A stretch of DNA of 64,000 nt, taken from the NCBI RefSeq assembly GCF_041438805.1, contig NZ_CP109190.1:434001-498000 (forward strand), written 5' to 3'. Shown in pieces: positions 1 through 9,171 of the stretch. The DNA comes from Streptomyces sp. NBC_01707. Lineage in GTDB: Bacteria > Actinomycetota > Actinomycetes > Streptomycetales > Streptomycetaceae. A model generated the notes under the pieces. That model was not told the DNA's origin. It searched no databases and worked only from the letters and a program-made list of their open reading frames with translations. A program made the position numbers and the translations under genes. How positions within the stretch are numbered: the first letter of the stretch is position 1; every line of letters starts with the position of its first letter.

Positions 1-625
1 CGATGACGGCTGCGGCGTCGTCGACCGCCGCCAAGCCGTTGCCCCGCACGTCACCGATCAACATCCGGACCGTGCGGTCGACACGTTCGGCGGCGTACAC
101 GTCTCCGCCGATGTGTGCGTGGGCGGCGGCCGAGCGATAGGCGGTGGCGATTTCCAGGCCTGCCACACGACAGGGCAAGGGGGGCAGCAGCGCCCTTTGC
201 GCCGTCTCCGCAACGGAGCGCACCGCACGAAGCGTTCGATGGTCCACGTCCCGCATTCGCCGGAACACGAGGACCAGGACGCAGACGACCAACAGGCCCA
301 GGACGTCGATCGGGAGGATCGGTGAGCTGGGCAGACCGTCGTCGACGTCGACCGCGACCACGCCGAGACAGGCCAGGGCTGTCATGCTGACGGTGGTACA
401 CGTGTTGTCTGCCGCAGCGGTGAGAGCCGGCACCGCCACCAGCAGCACTACCAGGTGGACGTCCGCGGGGACGATCACACCCCCCAGGGTGACGCCGAGC
501 AGGACGGCCGAGGCGACCACGACCGCGATGAGCGGTCGTAGCCGTACCGCCGAGAGGCTGAAGGCGAGTCCCGCGGATGTCGCGGCGCGGCCCGTGCTTG
601 TCATCATGTGTGTCTGCGTCGTCAT
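1..625 (-). CDS. PP2C-type (SpoIIE/RsbU) serine phosphatase, N-terminal part
   Basis: Partial gene: it reads on the minus strand from an ATG at 625 and runs off the left edge after about 208 codons. The first ~110 residues contain several hydrophobic stretches consistent with membrane helices. They are followed by a linker and the start of a SpoIIE-type PP2C domain: LLPPLP, then the metal-site segment HIGGDVYAAE and GDVRGNGLAA. These are the classical RsbU motifs (LLP, GGD.Y, GDV.G.G). The family dephosphorylates STAS anti-anti-sigma factors in partner-switching pathways, and a STAS protein lies far away at 49.8 kb. A strong AGGAGG sits 5 nt before the start. The substrate is unknown. Confidence 0.85.
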   Translation of the reverse strand, partial: MTTQTHMMTSTGRAATSAGLAFSLSAVRLRPLIAVVVASAVLLGVTLGGVIVPADVHLVVLLVAVPALTAAADNTCTTVSMTALACLGVVAVDVDDGLPSSPILPIDVLGLLVVCVLVLVFRRMRDVDHRTLRAVRSVAETAQRALLPPLPCRVAGLEIATAYRSAAAHAHIGGDVYAAERVDRTVRMLIGDVRGNGLAAVDDAAAVI

Positions 626-745
626 GAGAACCTCCTGCTTGTCGCGATGTGTGCCTGCCTCACCGCGGCTGATCGCCACCGTGGGCTGGGCCGACCGACC
701 GGACCAGCTGGAGGGGGCTGCGCCCGAGCCGCGGTCGTCGTCCCG

Positions 746-2428
746 TCATCTCAGATTGCTGTCATGGAGCTGCGCGAAGAGTTCGGTGCTCTGTGCGTAG
801 TCGACCGGGACGTCGATGATCGTGATGCCGGGGTCGCAGAGTCTGCCCGGGTCGAGAGACCAGCGCAGTTCGGACTCGAAGGCATCCATGGTCTCGGTCC
901 GGATTCCTCTGGCGCCGAACGCGCCGGCGTACAGGGCGATGTTGTAGTCGCCCGACCGGACACCGGACGCCCTGCCGAATTTGCGATGCTCCTGGAAGGC
1001 CACCATGTCGTAAGCGTTGTCCCGCATGATCACATGCGTGGCATGGAGGCCCAGACGGGTGGCGGTCTCTATTTCCGGTGCGCTGGACAGAAACCCCCCG
1101 TCCCCGGAGACCGACACCACCTGTGTCCCCGGCCGCAGCAGTGCGGCGGTCATCGCCCGTGGCAGGGCAACTCCCTGTGCCTGCATGCCGTTGGAGAGCA
1201 GGATGCGCCGCGGCTCGTGTCCGCGGAGGTGACGGGCCATGTAGATGTGCGAGCCCGTGTCGGACACCACGGTGGCGTCGTCCTCCACGTTCTCAGCGAT
1301 CTTGAGGATCACCGCGGCGGGATTGAGGCCGACAGCGGTGGCCGGGACCGCCCTTGCCTCCTCTTCGATACAGGCCAGGGCGGCGCGCTGTTCGGCCAGG
1401 GCAGCTCGGGTCCGGTTACTGATCGCCAGCCCGGACAGCTCCCCTGACAGCTCACCGACCGTCGCGGCCACATCGCCCCGCAGTTCCAGAGCGGGCTGGT
1501 AGTGGCTGCCGATCTCGGCGGGCAGTGCATCGATGTGGACGATCGCACGGGCCGGGTCGGTGTTCCACAGGCCCGGGTCGTACTCCACGGGGTCGTAGCC
1601 GACGGTGATCAGGACGTCGGCATGTGTCACCACGACGTCCCCGGGCTGGTTGCGGAAAAGGCCGATCCGACCGGCGTACTGCTCCTCCAGTGTGCGCGGG
1701 ACGATGCCCGCCGCCTGGGATGTCTCCACCACGGGCAGGCCTGTGACGCGGATCAGTTCGCGCACCGCGGCGCAGGCCTCGGGATCCGCACCACGCAGCC
1801 CGACCAGCAGGACGGGCTGCTGTGCGGCGCGGATGATCTGTGCGGCACGGTGGATGCATTCAGCGGGAGCGGGGCCGGGTGAAGGGTGCCTGTGCGGCTG
1901 GACGACGGTGGCGGCGGTGAGCGCGCCTGCGACGTCGTCAGGTATCACCACCGCGGCCGCACCGCGGGGTGGGGTGACCGCCGCACGCACGGCGCTGGCG
2001 ATGGCTTCGGGGACGTTGTCGGGGTCGTGGACTTCGCAGGTATAAGTGGTGACCAGCCTCAGTGCGGCGATGGCGTCCATCGACCGCTGGGTTCGCTCGA
2101 ACCGGCCCCGGCGGGTCATAGCCCCGCACACAGCGATCATGGGGTACTGCTCAGTCGTCGCCGTGAGCAGAGCGGTCATCAGATTGGTGGTGCCGGCTCC
2201 TGAGGTGGCCAGGACCGCTCCGGGCGTACCGGTCAGCAGCCCGACAGCGGCGGCCATCACGGCAGCGTTCTGTTCGTGGCGGCACATCACAAGTTCGGGC
2301 CCTCCGACGGCCAGGGCACCGTGAACGGCGTCGATCGTGGCTCCGGGAACACCGAAGACGTACGGCACGCCGTACTGCGAGAGGGTCTCGACCATGCGAT
2401 GGGCCGCACCGACGGGTGGGGTGGGCAT
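746..2428 (-). CDS. Thiamine-pyrophosphate enzyme, acetolactate synthase (AlsS)-like
   Basis: A 560-residue protein with the three-domain layout of ThDP decarboxylase-type enzymes. The N-terminal PYR domain carries the catalytic glutamate (E52 in CRHEQNAA) and the segment ATSGAGTTN. The C-terminal PP domain has the Mg-ThDP motif beginning GDGGFLSS and ending about 25 residues later in DN. N-terminal wording (YVFGVPGATIDAV, QRSMD, EVHDPDNVPEA) is closest to catabolic acetolactate synthase AlsS, which condenses two pyruvates to acetolactate. No acetolactate decarboxylase or small regulatory subunit lies nearby, so another 2-oxoacid decarboxylase/ligase role is possible. The start is taken at MPTPPVG because an AAGGCGG-like site precedes it; the open frame extends further upstream without coding character. 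Confidence 0.8.
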   Translation of the reverse strand: MPTPPVGAAHRMVETLSQYGVPYVFGVPGATIDAVHGALAVGGPELVMCRHEQNAAVMAAAVGLLTGTPGAVLATSGAGTTNLMTALLTATTEQYPMIAVCGAMTRRGRFERTQRSMDAIAALRLVTTYTCEVHDPDNVPEAIASAVRAAVTPPRGAAAVVIPDDVAGALTAATVVQPHRHPSPGPAPAECIHRAAQIIRAAQQPVLLVGLRGADPEACAAVRELIRVTGLPVVETSQAAGIVPRTLEEQYAGRIGLFRNQPGDVVVTHADVLITVGYDPVEYDPGLWNTDPARAIVHIDALPAEIGSHYQPALELRGDVAATVGELSGELSGLAISNRTRAALAEQRAALACIEEEARAVPATAVGLNPAAVILKIAENVEDDATVVSDTGSHIYMARHLRGHEPRRILLSNGMQAQGVALPRAMTAALLRPGTQVVSVSGDGGFLSSAPEIETATRLGLHATHVIMRDNAYDMVAFQEHRKFGRASGVRSGDYNIALYAGAFGARGIRTETMDAFESELRWSLDPGRLCDPGITIIDVPVDYAQSTELFAQLHDSNLR

Positions 2429-3229
2429 GTGCCCGCCGCCTTTCTTGAACGTTGGGTTTGCGCAACGGTGGTGGCAGTTGCCGCGCGGGGTGTGGTGACC
2501 GTTGCCGGGCCGACCTGTGCGGATCCGGTCGGTTCTCGGCCCAGGTCGGGCCGTCACCCGCCCTCCGCCGGGCGGGTCTGCGTGCTCGAATCCGGGCACG
2601 TGGAAGCCGGCCGGAGCGCCGTCGAAGCGGACACCGGTGGTTTCCTCCTGTCCGCCGCGGGCCTGGGCCGGCAGCGAGCAGGCAGGATGTTGCGCCATGC
2701 CGGCGGGTGGTGATGCCGATCGAGCCCCCGGTCGCCCGGATCGCGCAGGGAAGGTTCGGCCGGGCAGGGACCGGTCGGCCGGGGCGCCCCTGCACGCGCA
2801 GATGGCGGCAGGTCGTCGAGGACGAGTACGCGCTGTCGTGGGGGTTGAAGGCGTCCGAGCCGAAGTCGCCGCCTTGCGACGGGAGTTCGCGGATCGTCAC
2901 CTCGCCGCCACATACCGTCGAACTGGGTGGCGATCGTGGAGGCCGAGTCCTCCCCTGGAGCCGCTTCAGGACGATGGCGCTGCCTGGGCGGGTCGAGGGG
3001 AAGCAGGAGGCATGCCCACCGGTGGAATACCTCGTGGCAGGACACGGAGGAATCAGGTGTGGTCGTGGGCGTGATCATGGCGGTCCGCTCGCTTTCCGCG
3101 GTGTGTCGCGGCAAGCACGGCCGACGTTCTGCCGCCGGCACGCGCCGGTGCCGCATCACTTGTAACGGTAGGCACACGCCCCCGCCCGAGGGCACCACGT
3201 GAATGCGTAGTCGTGCTCGGGTCGCGGCG
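2429..3229. other. Intergenic stretch without a convincing gene
   Basis: About 800 bases between two minus-strand genes. Open frames on both strands are arginine- and proline-rich and lack a usable ribosome site or recognisable family. A minus-strand reading that begins MTIRELPSQGGDF near 2900 has a somewhat more natural composition, but it degenerates within 40 residues and could be a relic. The promoter of the AlsS-like gene should lie in the part nearest 2429. Confidence 0.5.
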
Positions 3230-6001
3230 TCAGGACCGGTCCGTGTCTCCGGGAATCGGCTGGCCGTCTTGCAGCAGCCGGGCGAGCTGAGTACGCGTGG
3301 TGACCTTGAACTTACGGAAGACTTTGCGCAGGTGGTAGTCGACCGTGCTGGCGCTGATGAACAATCGCGACGCGATCTCGGGGTTGGTGGCTCCCTCGGC
3401 CGCCAGCATCGCAACCCGTCTTTCCTGGGGAGTGAGCTGCTCATCGAAACCGGACCGACGCTTGCGGGTGGGTTCGCCGGCCGCTGACAGTTCGCTGCGA
3501 GCCCGTTCGGCGAAACCGTCCATGCCGAACCGCACGAACATGTCGTGTGCCTGCCGTAGTTGGTCTCGTGCCTCGAGGAGGCGGCGCTCGCGCCGCAGCC
3601 ACTCCCCGTACAGAAGATGGACACGAGCCACCGCGGCGCGCAAGCCGGTGCACTCAAGCTGTCCCAAGGCCGTGCGGTACAGGTCTTCGACGTCCGTGCC
3701 AACGGCAAGCAGAGCCCGGCAGTGTGCTTCAAGGCCTGCGGCCCAGTGGCTGGAGCAGGGCTCGGTCGTCCGGCACAACTCCCTCAGCGCCTCGTCGGCC
3801 AGGTCCTGGTGTCCGGTACGTACGGCCGCCTCGATGAGCTCAGGCAGCGCCCAGTTGCGGATCCGCTGGACGCTGGAGTCGGCGACGGCCTGGCGGGCGG
3901 ATTCCAGCGCCTGATCGTACCGGCATGCACCGTTGTGGAGCACGGCGGTGGCCCATTGCAGGTAGGTCAGCGCCATGCCTTCGCCCCGCGCCAGCGAGTC
4001 CCGGGTCGCGGTGCGGATCGCGGCAGCGGCCTCATCATCCCGGCCGCGGAAGACGGCGAGCCCCACCTCCGCGTAGGCAACCGGGCCGGCTCCGGTCATC
4101 AAAGTGACGTCGGCGGCCGTCTCGGCCAACGAGGCGGCCTGCATGAGCTCCCCGCTCAGCAGGTGCAGTCCCGCACGTGTGGCTGCGGCCATCGGGAGAA
4201 TGCTGAGTGCTCCTCGTTCCTCGCAGGATCGCAGCAGCCTCGTGGCCAGCAGTCGCCATGCCTCGTCGTCCCACAACAGCCCGGCGCCGTGGCCGGCCAG
4301 CCACAGCCAGTACAACTCCTCCTCGGGGGCCAGTTCCGCTGTGGTGAACGCCGACACCGCCTTGCGCAACACCGGAACTGCGGCGTCTCGGCCTTCGACG
4401 ATCAGGAGCGTCAGCCCGTCCAGCAGGAGGTCGGAGGCGCGTGGAACGGACGCCGCAGGCAGCCGGCGAGCGCTGTGGGCAACCTCCGCGATCCGGCACT
4501 CGTCGCCCAGCCGGCCGGCGAGCATTGCTGAGGTCAGGGCCTGCAGGTAGACATCCCTGGCACGGGAGACGTCGATGGACTCGAAGCGGCGGGCCGCGCT
4601 CAGCAGCACGGGGGCGGCGCCGCCGCCGAAACTGTGAGCAAGCGCGATCTGCCCTCGCAGCAGCTCGCTGTTGGCGGCCCGCAGCTCGTTCTCGGGTCCC
4701 CGGTCGACCAGGGCAAGGAGGTCCAGAGCGCTGTCGTACGCGCCGGCTTGCTGTTTGGCGCGTGCCGCACCCAGCGCCCGCTCCGCCCTGGCGGCGGGGT
4801 CGGCAGTGAGCGCGACCGACCGCTCCAGGAATGCCGCAGCGGCAGCGATACCGCCGCGTGCCAGGGCCCGGTGAGCCGACCCCTCGAGCTCCGATGCGGC
4901 TTCCTCGTCGAAGCCGACGGCGGCCTGCGCGCGGTGCCACGCACGCCGGTCCGGTTCCGAAGGACCGGTGACATCGGCCAGAGCCCGGTGCGCGGCCCGC
5001 CGCTGCGACGGCGGCATCGCCTGATAGACAGCCGACCGCACCAGGGGATGGCGGAAGACCACCTGCGTGCCGATGGACAGCAGCCCGTCGGTCTCGGCCG
5101 CTGTCGCGGCCGAGACTCCGATTCCCAGACGGGCGGCCGCGCGCCACAACAGCGCGGAGTCGCCGGTCGGCTCTGCCGCGGCCACCAGGAGCAGCATCCG
5201 GGTGGCCGGCGGAAGTCTGAGGACCCGGCTACGGAAACTGTCCTCGATGCGCCCCGGCACGGCTGCGGTGCCCGTCGGACCGAAACAGCCCACGAACTCG
5301 GCAGCCGTCATCGCCCGGGGCAGTTCGAGCAGGGCCAGCGGATTGCCCCGGGCCTCCGCCGCGATCCGGTCCACGACTTCCTCGTCCAACGGCACGTGCA
5401 GAGCGGAGTGCAGCAAGGCACGGGCGTCGCCAGGGCCGAGCCCGGTCAGCACCACCTCCTGCAACCCGCCCAGACCACCATCGGCATGGCGGGTGGCGAA
5501 CACGAGGCCGAGGGGCTCCGCACCGACGCGGTGCGCCACGAACGTCAACGCCTGGGCCGAACCCGGATCGAGCCACTGGGCGTCGTCGATCACACAGATC
5601 AGCGGTTGGCGGGCCGCCGCTTCGGACAACAAGCCCAGTACGGCCAGGCCCAGCACGAAGCGGTCGGGCGCAGCTCCTGTCCGCAGCCCGAATGCCGCAG
5701 CCAGGGTGTCCTGCTGCGGTCCGGGCAGGTGCTCCAGTGCGGGTAGGAACGGCGCGCAGACCTGGTGCAACCCACCGAAGGGCAGCTCCGCCTCCGCTTC
5801 CACACCGGCGGCCCGCACCACGCGGAAGCCGACCGCAGTCGAAGCCATGTGGTCGAGGAGCGCGGACTTGCCGATACCAGGTTCACCGACGATCACAAGA
5901 GCGCCACCTCGACCGGCCTTGACGGCATCCTGCCAGCGGTCGAACAACGCACATTCGGCACGCCGACCCAGGAAGACCGCAGCACGCCCCGGCAACACCA
6001 T
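3230..6001 (-). CDS. LAL-type LuxR regulator with AAA+ ATPase domain
   Basis: A 923-residue LAL (large ATP-binding LuxR) regulator. The Walker A motif GEPGIGKS is at residues 39-46 and Walker B LICVIDDAQWLD at about 133-144. A long TPR-like helical middle follows. A C-terminal LuxR helix-turn-helix starts near residue 856 (LTPQERRVAMLAAEG, then TNPEIASRLFIS and TVDYHLRKVF). The family typically activates catabolic or antibiotic genes in response to a bound inducer. It is transcribed in the same direction as the AlsS-like gene but 0.8 kb away, so a functional link is only possible. The start MVLPGRAAVFLGR is the conventional one, placing the receiver of ATP at the very N-terminus. Confidence 0.92.
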   Translation of the reverse strand: MVLPGRAAVFLGRRAECALFDRWQDAVKAGRGGALVIVGEPGIGKSALLDHMASTAVGFRVVRAAGVEAEAELPFGGLHQVCAPFLPALEHLPGPQQDTLAAAFGLRTGAAPDRFVLGLAVLGLLSEAAARQPLICVIDDAQWLDPGSAQALTFVAHRVGAEPLGLVFATRHADGGLGGLQEVVLTGLGPGDARALLHSALHVPLDEEVVDRIAAEARGNPLALLELPRAMTAAEFVGCFGPTGTAAVPGRIEDSFRSRVLRLPPATRMLLLVAAAEPTGDSALLWRAAARLGIGVSAATAAETDGLLSIGTQVVFRHPLVRSAVYQAMPPSQRRAAHRALADVTGPSEPDRRAWHRAQAAVGFDEEAASELEGSAHRALARGGIAAAAAFLERSVALTADPAARAERALGAARAKQQAGAYDSALDLLALVDRGPENELRAANSELLRGQIALAHSFGGGAAPVLLSAARRFESIDVSRARDVYLQALTSAMLAGRLGDECRIAEVAHSARRLPAASVPRASDLLLDGLTLLIVEGRDAAVPVLRKAVSAFTTAELAPEEELYWLWLAGHGAGLLWDDEAWRLLATRLLRSCEERGALSILPMAAATRAGLHLLSGELMQAASLAETAADVTLMTGAGPVAYAEVGLAVFRGRDDEAAAAIRTATRDSLARGEGMALTYLQWATAVLHNGACRYDQALESARQAVADSSVQRIRNWALPELIEAAVRTGHQDLADEALRELCRTTEPCSSHWAAGLEAHCRALLAVGTDVEDLYRTALGQLECTGLRAAVARVHLLYGEWLRRERRLLEARDQLRQAHDMFVRFGMDGFAERARSELSAAGEPTRKRRSGFDEQLTPQERRVAMLAAEGATNPEIASRLFISASTVDYHLRKVFRKFKVTTRTQLARLLQDGQPIPGDTDRS

Positions 6002-6305
6002 GTTCCCAATCTACCTGCGGCATCCAGCCCGTACCTCTCCGACCTGGGCTTATGCCCTCGAACGCAGTCACCGGCCGACAAGACCGCCAGAAGCCGCAGG
6101 TGCATCGCGCCGGCAGACCTGGACCGACCGACGGACCGAGCCACAGGCCGGCTCCGGGCTGGGTGTGTACGGTCGGTCTTCGGTGTAGGAACTGCCTGTC
6201 ACCCTGTGGCGTTCGGAAACTCATCGCCGCTGCTCAGAGTGGGTCTGGTGCACGGTGACGCACGTCTGGAACCCTGTCCGGATGTTCGTCTCGCCCGTGT
6301 GTCGG

Positions 6306-6770
6306 GTGGCACGGAAACTGCTGTCGGTCCCCACGGTGCTGCTACGCCGATGCGCGGCAAAGGATGCCTAATTGCTGGTGCTGCACCATGAGAACGCGGT
6401 GCTGCGCGGGCAGCTCTCGCCAGCAGGGCGGTACGAACCGACGGACCGGCTGTGGTTCGCTGCGGTTCGCTGCGCTGTCCTCGCTGGTCACGCGACGCCG
6501 CTGAGTGCGCATGTTCCCGGTGACGCCCGTTCCCCTTCCCCGTGGCACCGCCAGACTCATCACCCGCAAGTGGGACTACGGCAAGCGCCGGAGCCGGGCG
6601 GGCAGGCCGCCGACCGCGGACCCGGTGAAGGCGCTGGTGCTGCGGCCCGCCGAAGGGAATCCGCGGTTGGGCTGTCGTCGGATCCGAGGTGAACTTGTTC
6701 GTCTGAGGCATTCTCCGTGGCACGCCTCGGCCTCGACATGGAAATCGTGCCGTCTGCCAGCAACTCGCTG
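6306..6770 (+). pseudogene. Relic of an integrase-core (DDE) transposase, N-terminal part
   Basis: The reading VARKLLSVPTVLLRR... then LLVLHHENAVLR, RYEPTDRLWFAA, FPVTP, ITRKWDY and GRPPTADPVKALVLR matches the N-terminal half of a common Streptomyces DDE transposase/integrase. It is dead. A TAA interrupts it near 6369. A 10-bp tandem duplication (GTTCGCTGCG, about 6453-6473) breaks the frame and a TGA replaces a Trp codon soon after. Further shifts follow, and the catalytic core is missing beyond about 6770. Confidence 0.75.
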
Positions 6771-6781
6771 TAGGCCGGCAT

Positions 6782-7036
6782 CTAGGCGTCGCCGGATTTC
6801 AATCGGCGCTCTTCCTGCTTGGCGGGAGCGCGCTCACTTGTCTGCGGCTTGCCTGCGTAACGAGCGGTCCGGTCAAGCCTTTCGAAGCTGCCGATTCCGG
6901 CGACCGACACGCGTTCGCCCGCGACGACTGCGCGGACCATGGCGTCGAGGACCGCATCGACCGCGTGGGCGGCCTGCTGTTGCCCACCGAGCTTGTCGGC
7001 AATCGCTTCGACGAGCTGAGCCTTGTTCATGTCCAT
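6782..7036 (-). CDS. HU-family DNA-binding protein, HupS-like but shortened
   Basis: An 84-residue protein whose first ~60 residues are near-textbook HupS: MNKAQLVEAIADKLGG, AVDAVLDAMVRAVV, GERVSVAGIGSFE. HU dimers bend and bind DNA in the nucleoid. The beta-arm is altered: the usual RNPQTGE is GKPQTSE. The protein stops after KQEERRLKSGDA, where normal HU continues with the last strand and the closing helix; the lysine-rich HupS tail is also absent. The 3' end abuts transposase debris at 6770, so truncation by insertion is likely. It may be non-functional or an altered-arm HU. Starts at 7036 or 7030 are equally plausible. Confidence 0.75.
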   Translation of the reverse strand: MDMNKAQLVEAIADKLGGQQQAAHAVDAVLDAMVRAVVAGERVSVAGIGSFERLDRTARYAGKPQTSERAPAKQEERRLKSGDA

Positions 7037-7254
7037 CCCGATAGGTGGAGGTAGGGAATAGTCCGACGATAGCCACGGCTTCGGCTTCCCGACGGAGGCC
7101 TGACCGGGATCTCCCACAGTTCGCCCTGTCAGCCCATACCATGACCTGCCCATGACCATGGCGTAGGGAAAAAGGGCGCTGTCTGCGGTGCGGTCCCCTC
7201 CGCCACCGGGGTCCTCCCTCACGCGTAGGCGACGGAGTCCTCCGGGGTGGCGCC

Positions 7255-7510
7255 GTGGCCACAGCGCGGCCCCCTCCGCCACCTGAACTGATCGATCAGG
7301 ACGAGCAATACCCAGTAGAAACTCCTCGACGGCCGAGCGGCTGCCGACGATGTGGATCAGCTGATGGGGCGTGGTGTCCGCGGGGCAGGAGCCGATGCAG
7401 CAGGAGATCTCGTCGGAGCGGCTGACGCTGCGGCGGGCGATCACCCGGTGGCGAGGGTCCTCCCTTTGCCAGGGCCGCACCTCGTCGACACGCGACCGGT
7501 CAAAGACCCG
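7255..7510 (-). pseudogene. IS701-family transposase fragment
   Basis: The minus-strand reading VDEVRPWQREDPRHRVIARRS, then SCPADTTPHQLIHIVGSRSAVEEF, matches the C-terminal catalytic region of IS701 transposases (canonical pattern: VEVRPWHR, HWVLARRS, YCPA.T.L.EL...AG.RWA.EE.F). The conserved Trp of RWAVEE is replaced by Ser-Arg-Ser. Frame continuity is lost after about 7300, and neither element end is visible. Confidence 0.6.
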
Positions 7511-7588
7511 CACGTGTTCCCCTCCCTGCCACCGCAGAAGTAGAAGCGACACTCGTCCGGGAGGGGCGCCCATGGGCCGGTTGAGCTT

Positions 7589-7842
7589 CATGTCGGTGGC
7601 CGGGTCGCTCGCGTGAGGCGTGCTTCGGCAGCATCCGGGCTGATCGAAGAGGATGATCCGCTATCGCTCCGGATCGAAGGTCTTGCGGGGCCTGCCGAGC
7701 ACCCCGGACCGTGGCCGCCCTGCACCACGAGAGCGGGCTTACCGTCCGGGTTGCCGCACGCCTTCCGGTAGACGAGGTTGCCGTCGCCCGTATCGAACAT
7801 GCCGGGGTCGTACGGTTCGGTCGGCGGGTAAGGGACGGCCAT
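7589..7842 (-). pseudogene. pip: Proline iminopeptidase, N-terminal stub
   Basis: The start region MAVPYPPTEPYDPGMFDTGDGNLVY, then ACGNPDGKPALVVQGGHGPGCSAGPARP, is clearly proline iminopeptidase (S33 family), with a GGGAG ribosome site upstream. The oxyanion signature HGGPG is degraded to QGGHG. A frameshift follows at about 7685; the homology resumes in another frame (FDPERYRIILFDQ, STPHASDPATDM) and ends at about 7589, where IS701 debris begins. The catalytic Ser, Asp and His are all missing, so the gene is inactive. Confidence 0.8.
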
Positions 7843-7938
7843 GGTCCGGCACTCCCCCATCGAGTTCGTCGAAGGCATGAGCCGAACACAGCACGTATGG
7901 TCTGAAGCTGACGAGCAAGCCAAGGGTTGTCCCGTGAT

Positions 7939-8070
7939 CCGTGGTGGATCGGCGCACGGCGTCGGATGCGGTGCATCGCAAGGCGGACGGGCGTCCTCAT
8001 ACCGGTCGCATCAGGACGTTACGACAACGCAGTGAGGTGCCGTACCTGTCGTCGTGCGCCCGCCAGGGAT
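7939..8070. repeat. Dispersed repeat, copy 1 (partner at 34237-34365)
   Basis: About 130 bases align at roughly 75-80% identity, by eye, with 34237-34365. Shared blocks include GGTGGATC, GATGCGGTG, CGACAACGC and GTGCCGTA.CTGTCGTCG. The second copy runs directly into an IS5-type transposase 3' end, so the repeat may belong to a mobile-element end. No protein is supported in it. Confidence 0.6.
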
Positions 8071-8083
8071 TACGGGACAGCCC

Positions 8084-9043
8084 TCAGGGACGGTCGCAGG
8101 TCGGGTCGTCGATCGCGCTCACGGTGTACGGGGGCTCCCCCGGCGGGGCGTCGTTCTGGCTGTTCACCACGTAGAGCCGGCAGTTATGGCGGGCCAGCGT
8201 GGTGGGCAGGTCGAACGGCGCGCCCGTGATCCGGTGAGTCACCACTCCGGTGCGCAGCTCCTCGTCGAGCGTGGCTACGTAGACCCCGCTCGGGGCGCCG
8301 TAGTTGAGCACCGCGTACAGCGTCCGCCCGCGCAGCAGCATGCCATCGGCACCGAAGGACGCCCCGTCCAGATCCAGTTGACCGACCTGCCGGGTTGCGA
8401 CGTCGACCCGCCACACGGCCTCCGTCCCGTTGGAGGCCACCAGCAGAGTTCGGCCCGACCGGTCCGCCACGATGCCGTTGAGCAGCCAGAACTGCGCCGG
8501 GAACTGCGGGAAGGCGGAGCGGACGTCCAGCCAGGGCTCCAAGGGCCCGAGTTCGCCGCCGTGGATCTCGGCGCGGTGCACGACGGGATTGGCCCAGTCC
8601 GTGACGTAGACGGCGTCCTCGGTGATCACAAGGTCGTTGAGGTCGGACGCGCCGAGCGGTCCGCTCTGCGCGGTACGCGTGGCCAGCAGGCGCCCGCGGC
8701 GGTCGTGGACGGTCAGCTCGGCGCCTCCCACCGAGAAGACCCGCCCCCGGGCGTCGGTGTGCACCCCCAGGGTGCTCGTACGGTCCTCGACGCCGTCCGC
8801 GCGGAAGGGACGCAGGCGCGGGTCGCGGACGGTCCCCCGGTACAGCGCGCCGGTGCCGTCGGAGGACACGTACATCGTGCCGTCGCGGTCGATCGCGATC
8901 CCCTCGGGCAGGACCCCCGGGGACCGCGAGACCACATAGGTGCGGGGCAGATCGTGCGCAACGGCCGAGGCGGGCTGGGCTGCCAGGCCGACCAGCAGGA
9001 CCGAGGCGCCGAGACACAGAAGACGGTTGGTGCCGGGCATCAT
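8084..9043 (-). CDS. Secreted SMP-30/gluconolactonase-like beta-propeller protein
   Basis: A 319-residue protein. Residues 1-27 form a signal peptide (hydrophobic LLCLGASVLLVGLA, cleavage near QPASA). The rest is a six-blade-propeller pattern of repeated phrases such as PEGIAIDRDGTMYVSS, LNDLVITEDAVYVTDW and LNGIVADRSGRTLLVAS. These are hallmarks of the SMP-30/LRE group (lactonases and strictosidine-synthase-like proteins). The exported location favours an extracellular binding or lactonase-type role; the substrate is unknown. GGAGG lies just before two tandem ATGs (9043 and 9040). It is divergent from the ArsR-like regulator, with a perfect inverted repeat between them. Confidence 0.8.
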   Translation of the reverse strand: MMPGTNRLLCLGASVLLVGLAAQPASAVAHDLPRTYVVSRSPGVLPEGIAIDRDGTMYVSSDGTGALYRGTVRDPRLRPFRADGVEDRTSTLGVHTDARGRVFSVGGAELTVHDRRGRLLATRTAQSGPLGASDLNDLVITEDAVYVTDWANPVVHRAEIHGGELGPLEPWLDVRSAFPQFPAQFWLLNGIVADRSGRTLLVASNGTEAVWRVDVATRQVGQLDLDGASFGADGMLLRGRTLYAVLNYGAPSGVYVATLDEELRTGVVTHRITGAPFDLPTTLARHNCRLYVVNSQNDAPPGEPPYTVSAIDDPTCDRP

Positions 9044-9130
9044 TGCGACCTCCGGGTACATGGGTGGGCCCCGCCGCGCGGGGACGCTCGAGAGCCTGCC
9101 CAGGGTGCCTCGCGATCGCATGGCCTTTCA

Positions 9131-9158
9131 CGTCTGGGCGAAAGGCTTCGCCCAGACG
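9131..9158. promoter_or_regulatory. Perfect 12-bp inverted repeat in a divergent promoter region
   Basis: CGTCTGGGCGAA, spacer AGGC, then TTCGCCCAGACG. It lies 13 bases before the GTG of the ArsR-like regulator and 88 bases before the SMP-30-like gene. Its position and symmetry fit an operator for the neighbouring winged-helix protein controlling itself and possibly the divergent gene. An RNA hairpin in the regulator's leader is the alternative. Confidence 0.65.
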
Positions 9159-9171
9159 ATAATCGGTCGAC

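Noticed and set aside
746..2698. Longer start for the AlsS-like gene at 2698
   Set aside because: The extra 90 residues are Arg/Pro-rich and unlike the family; MPTPPVG at 2428 has a ribosome site and the usual N-terminus.
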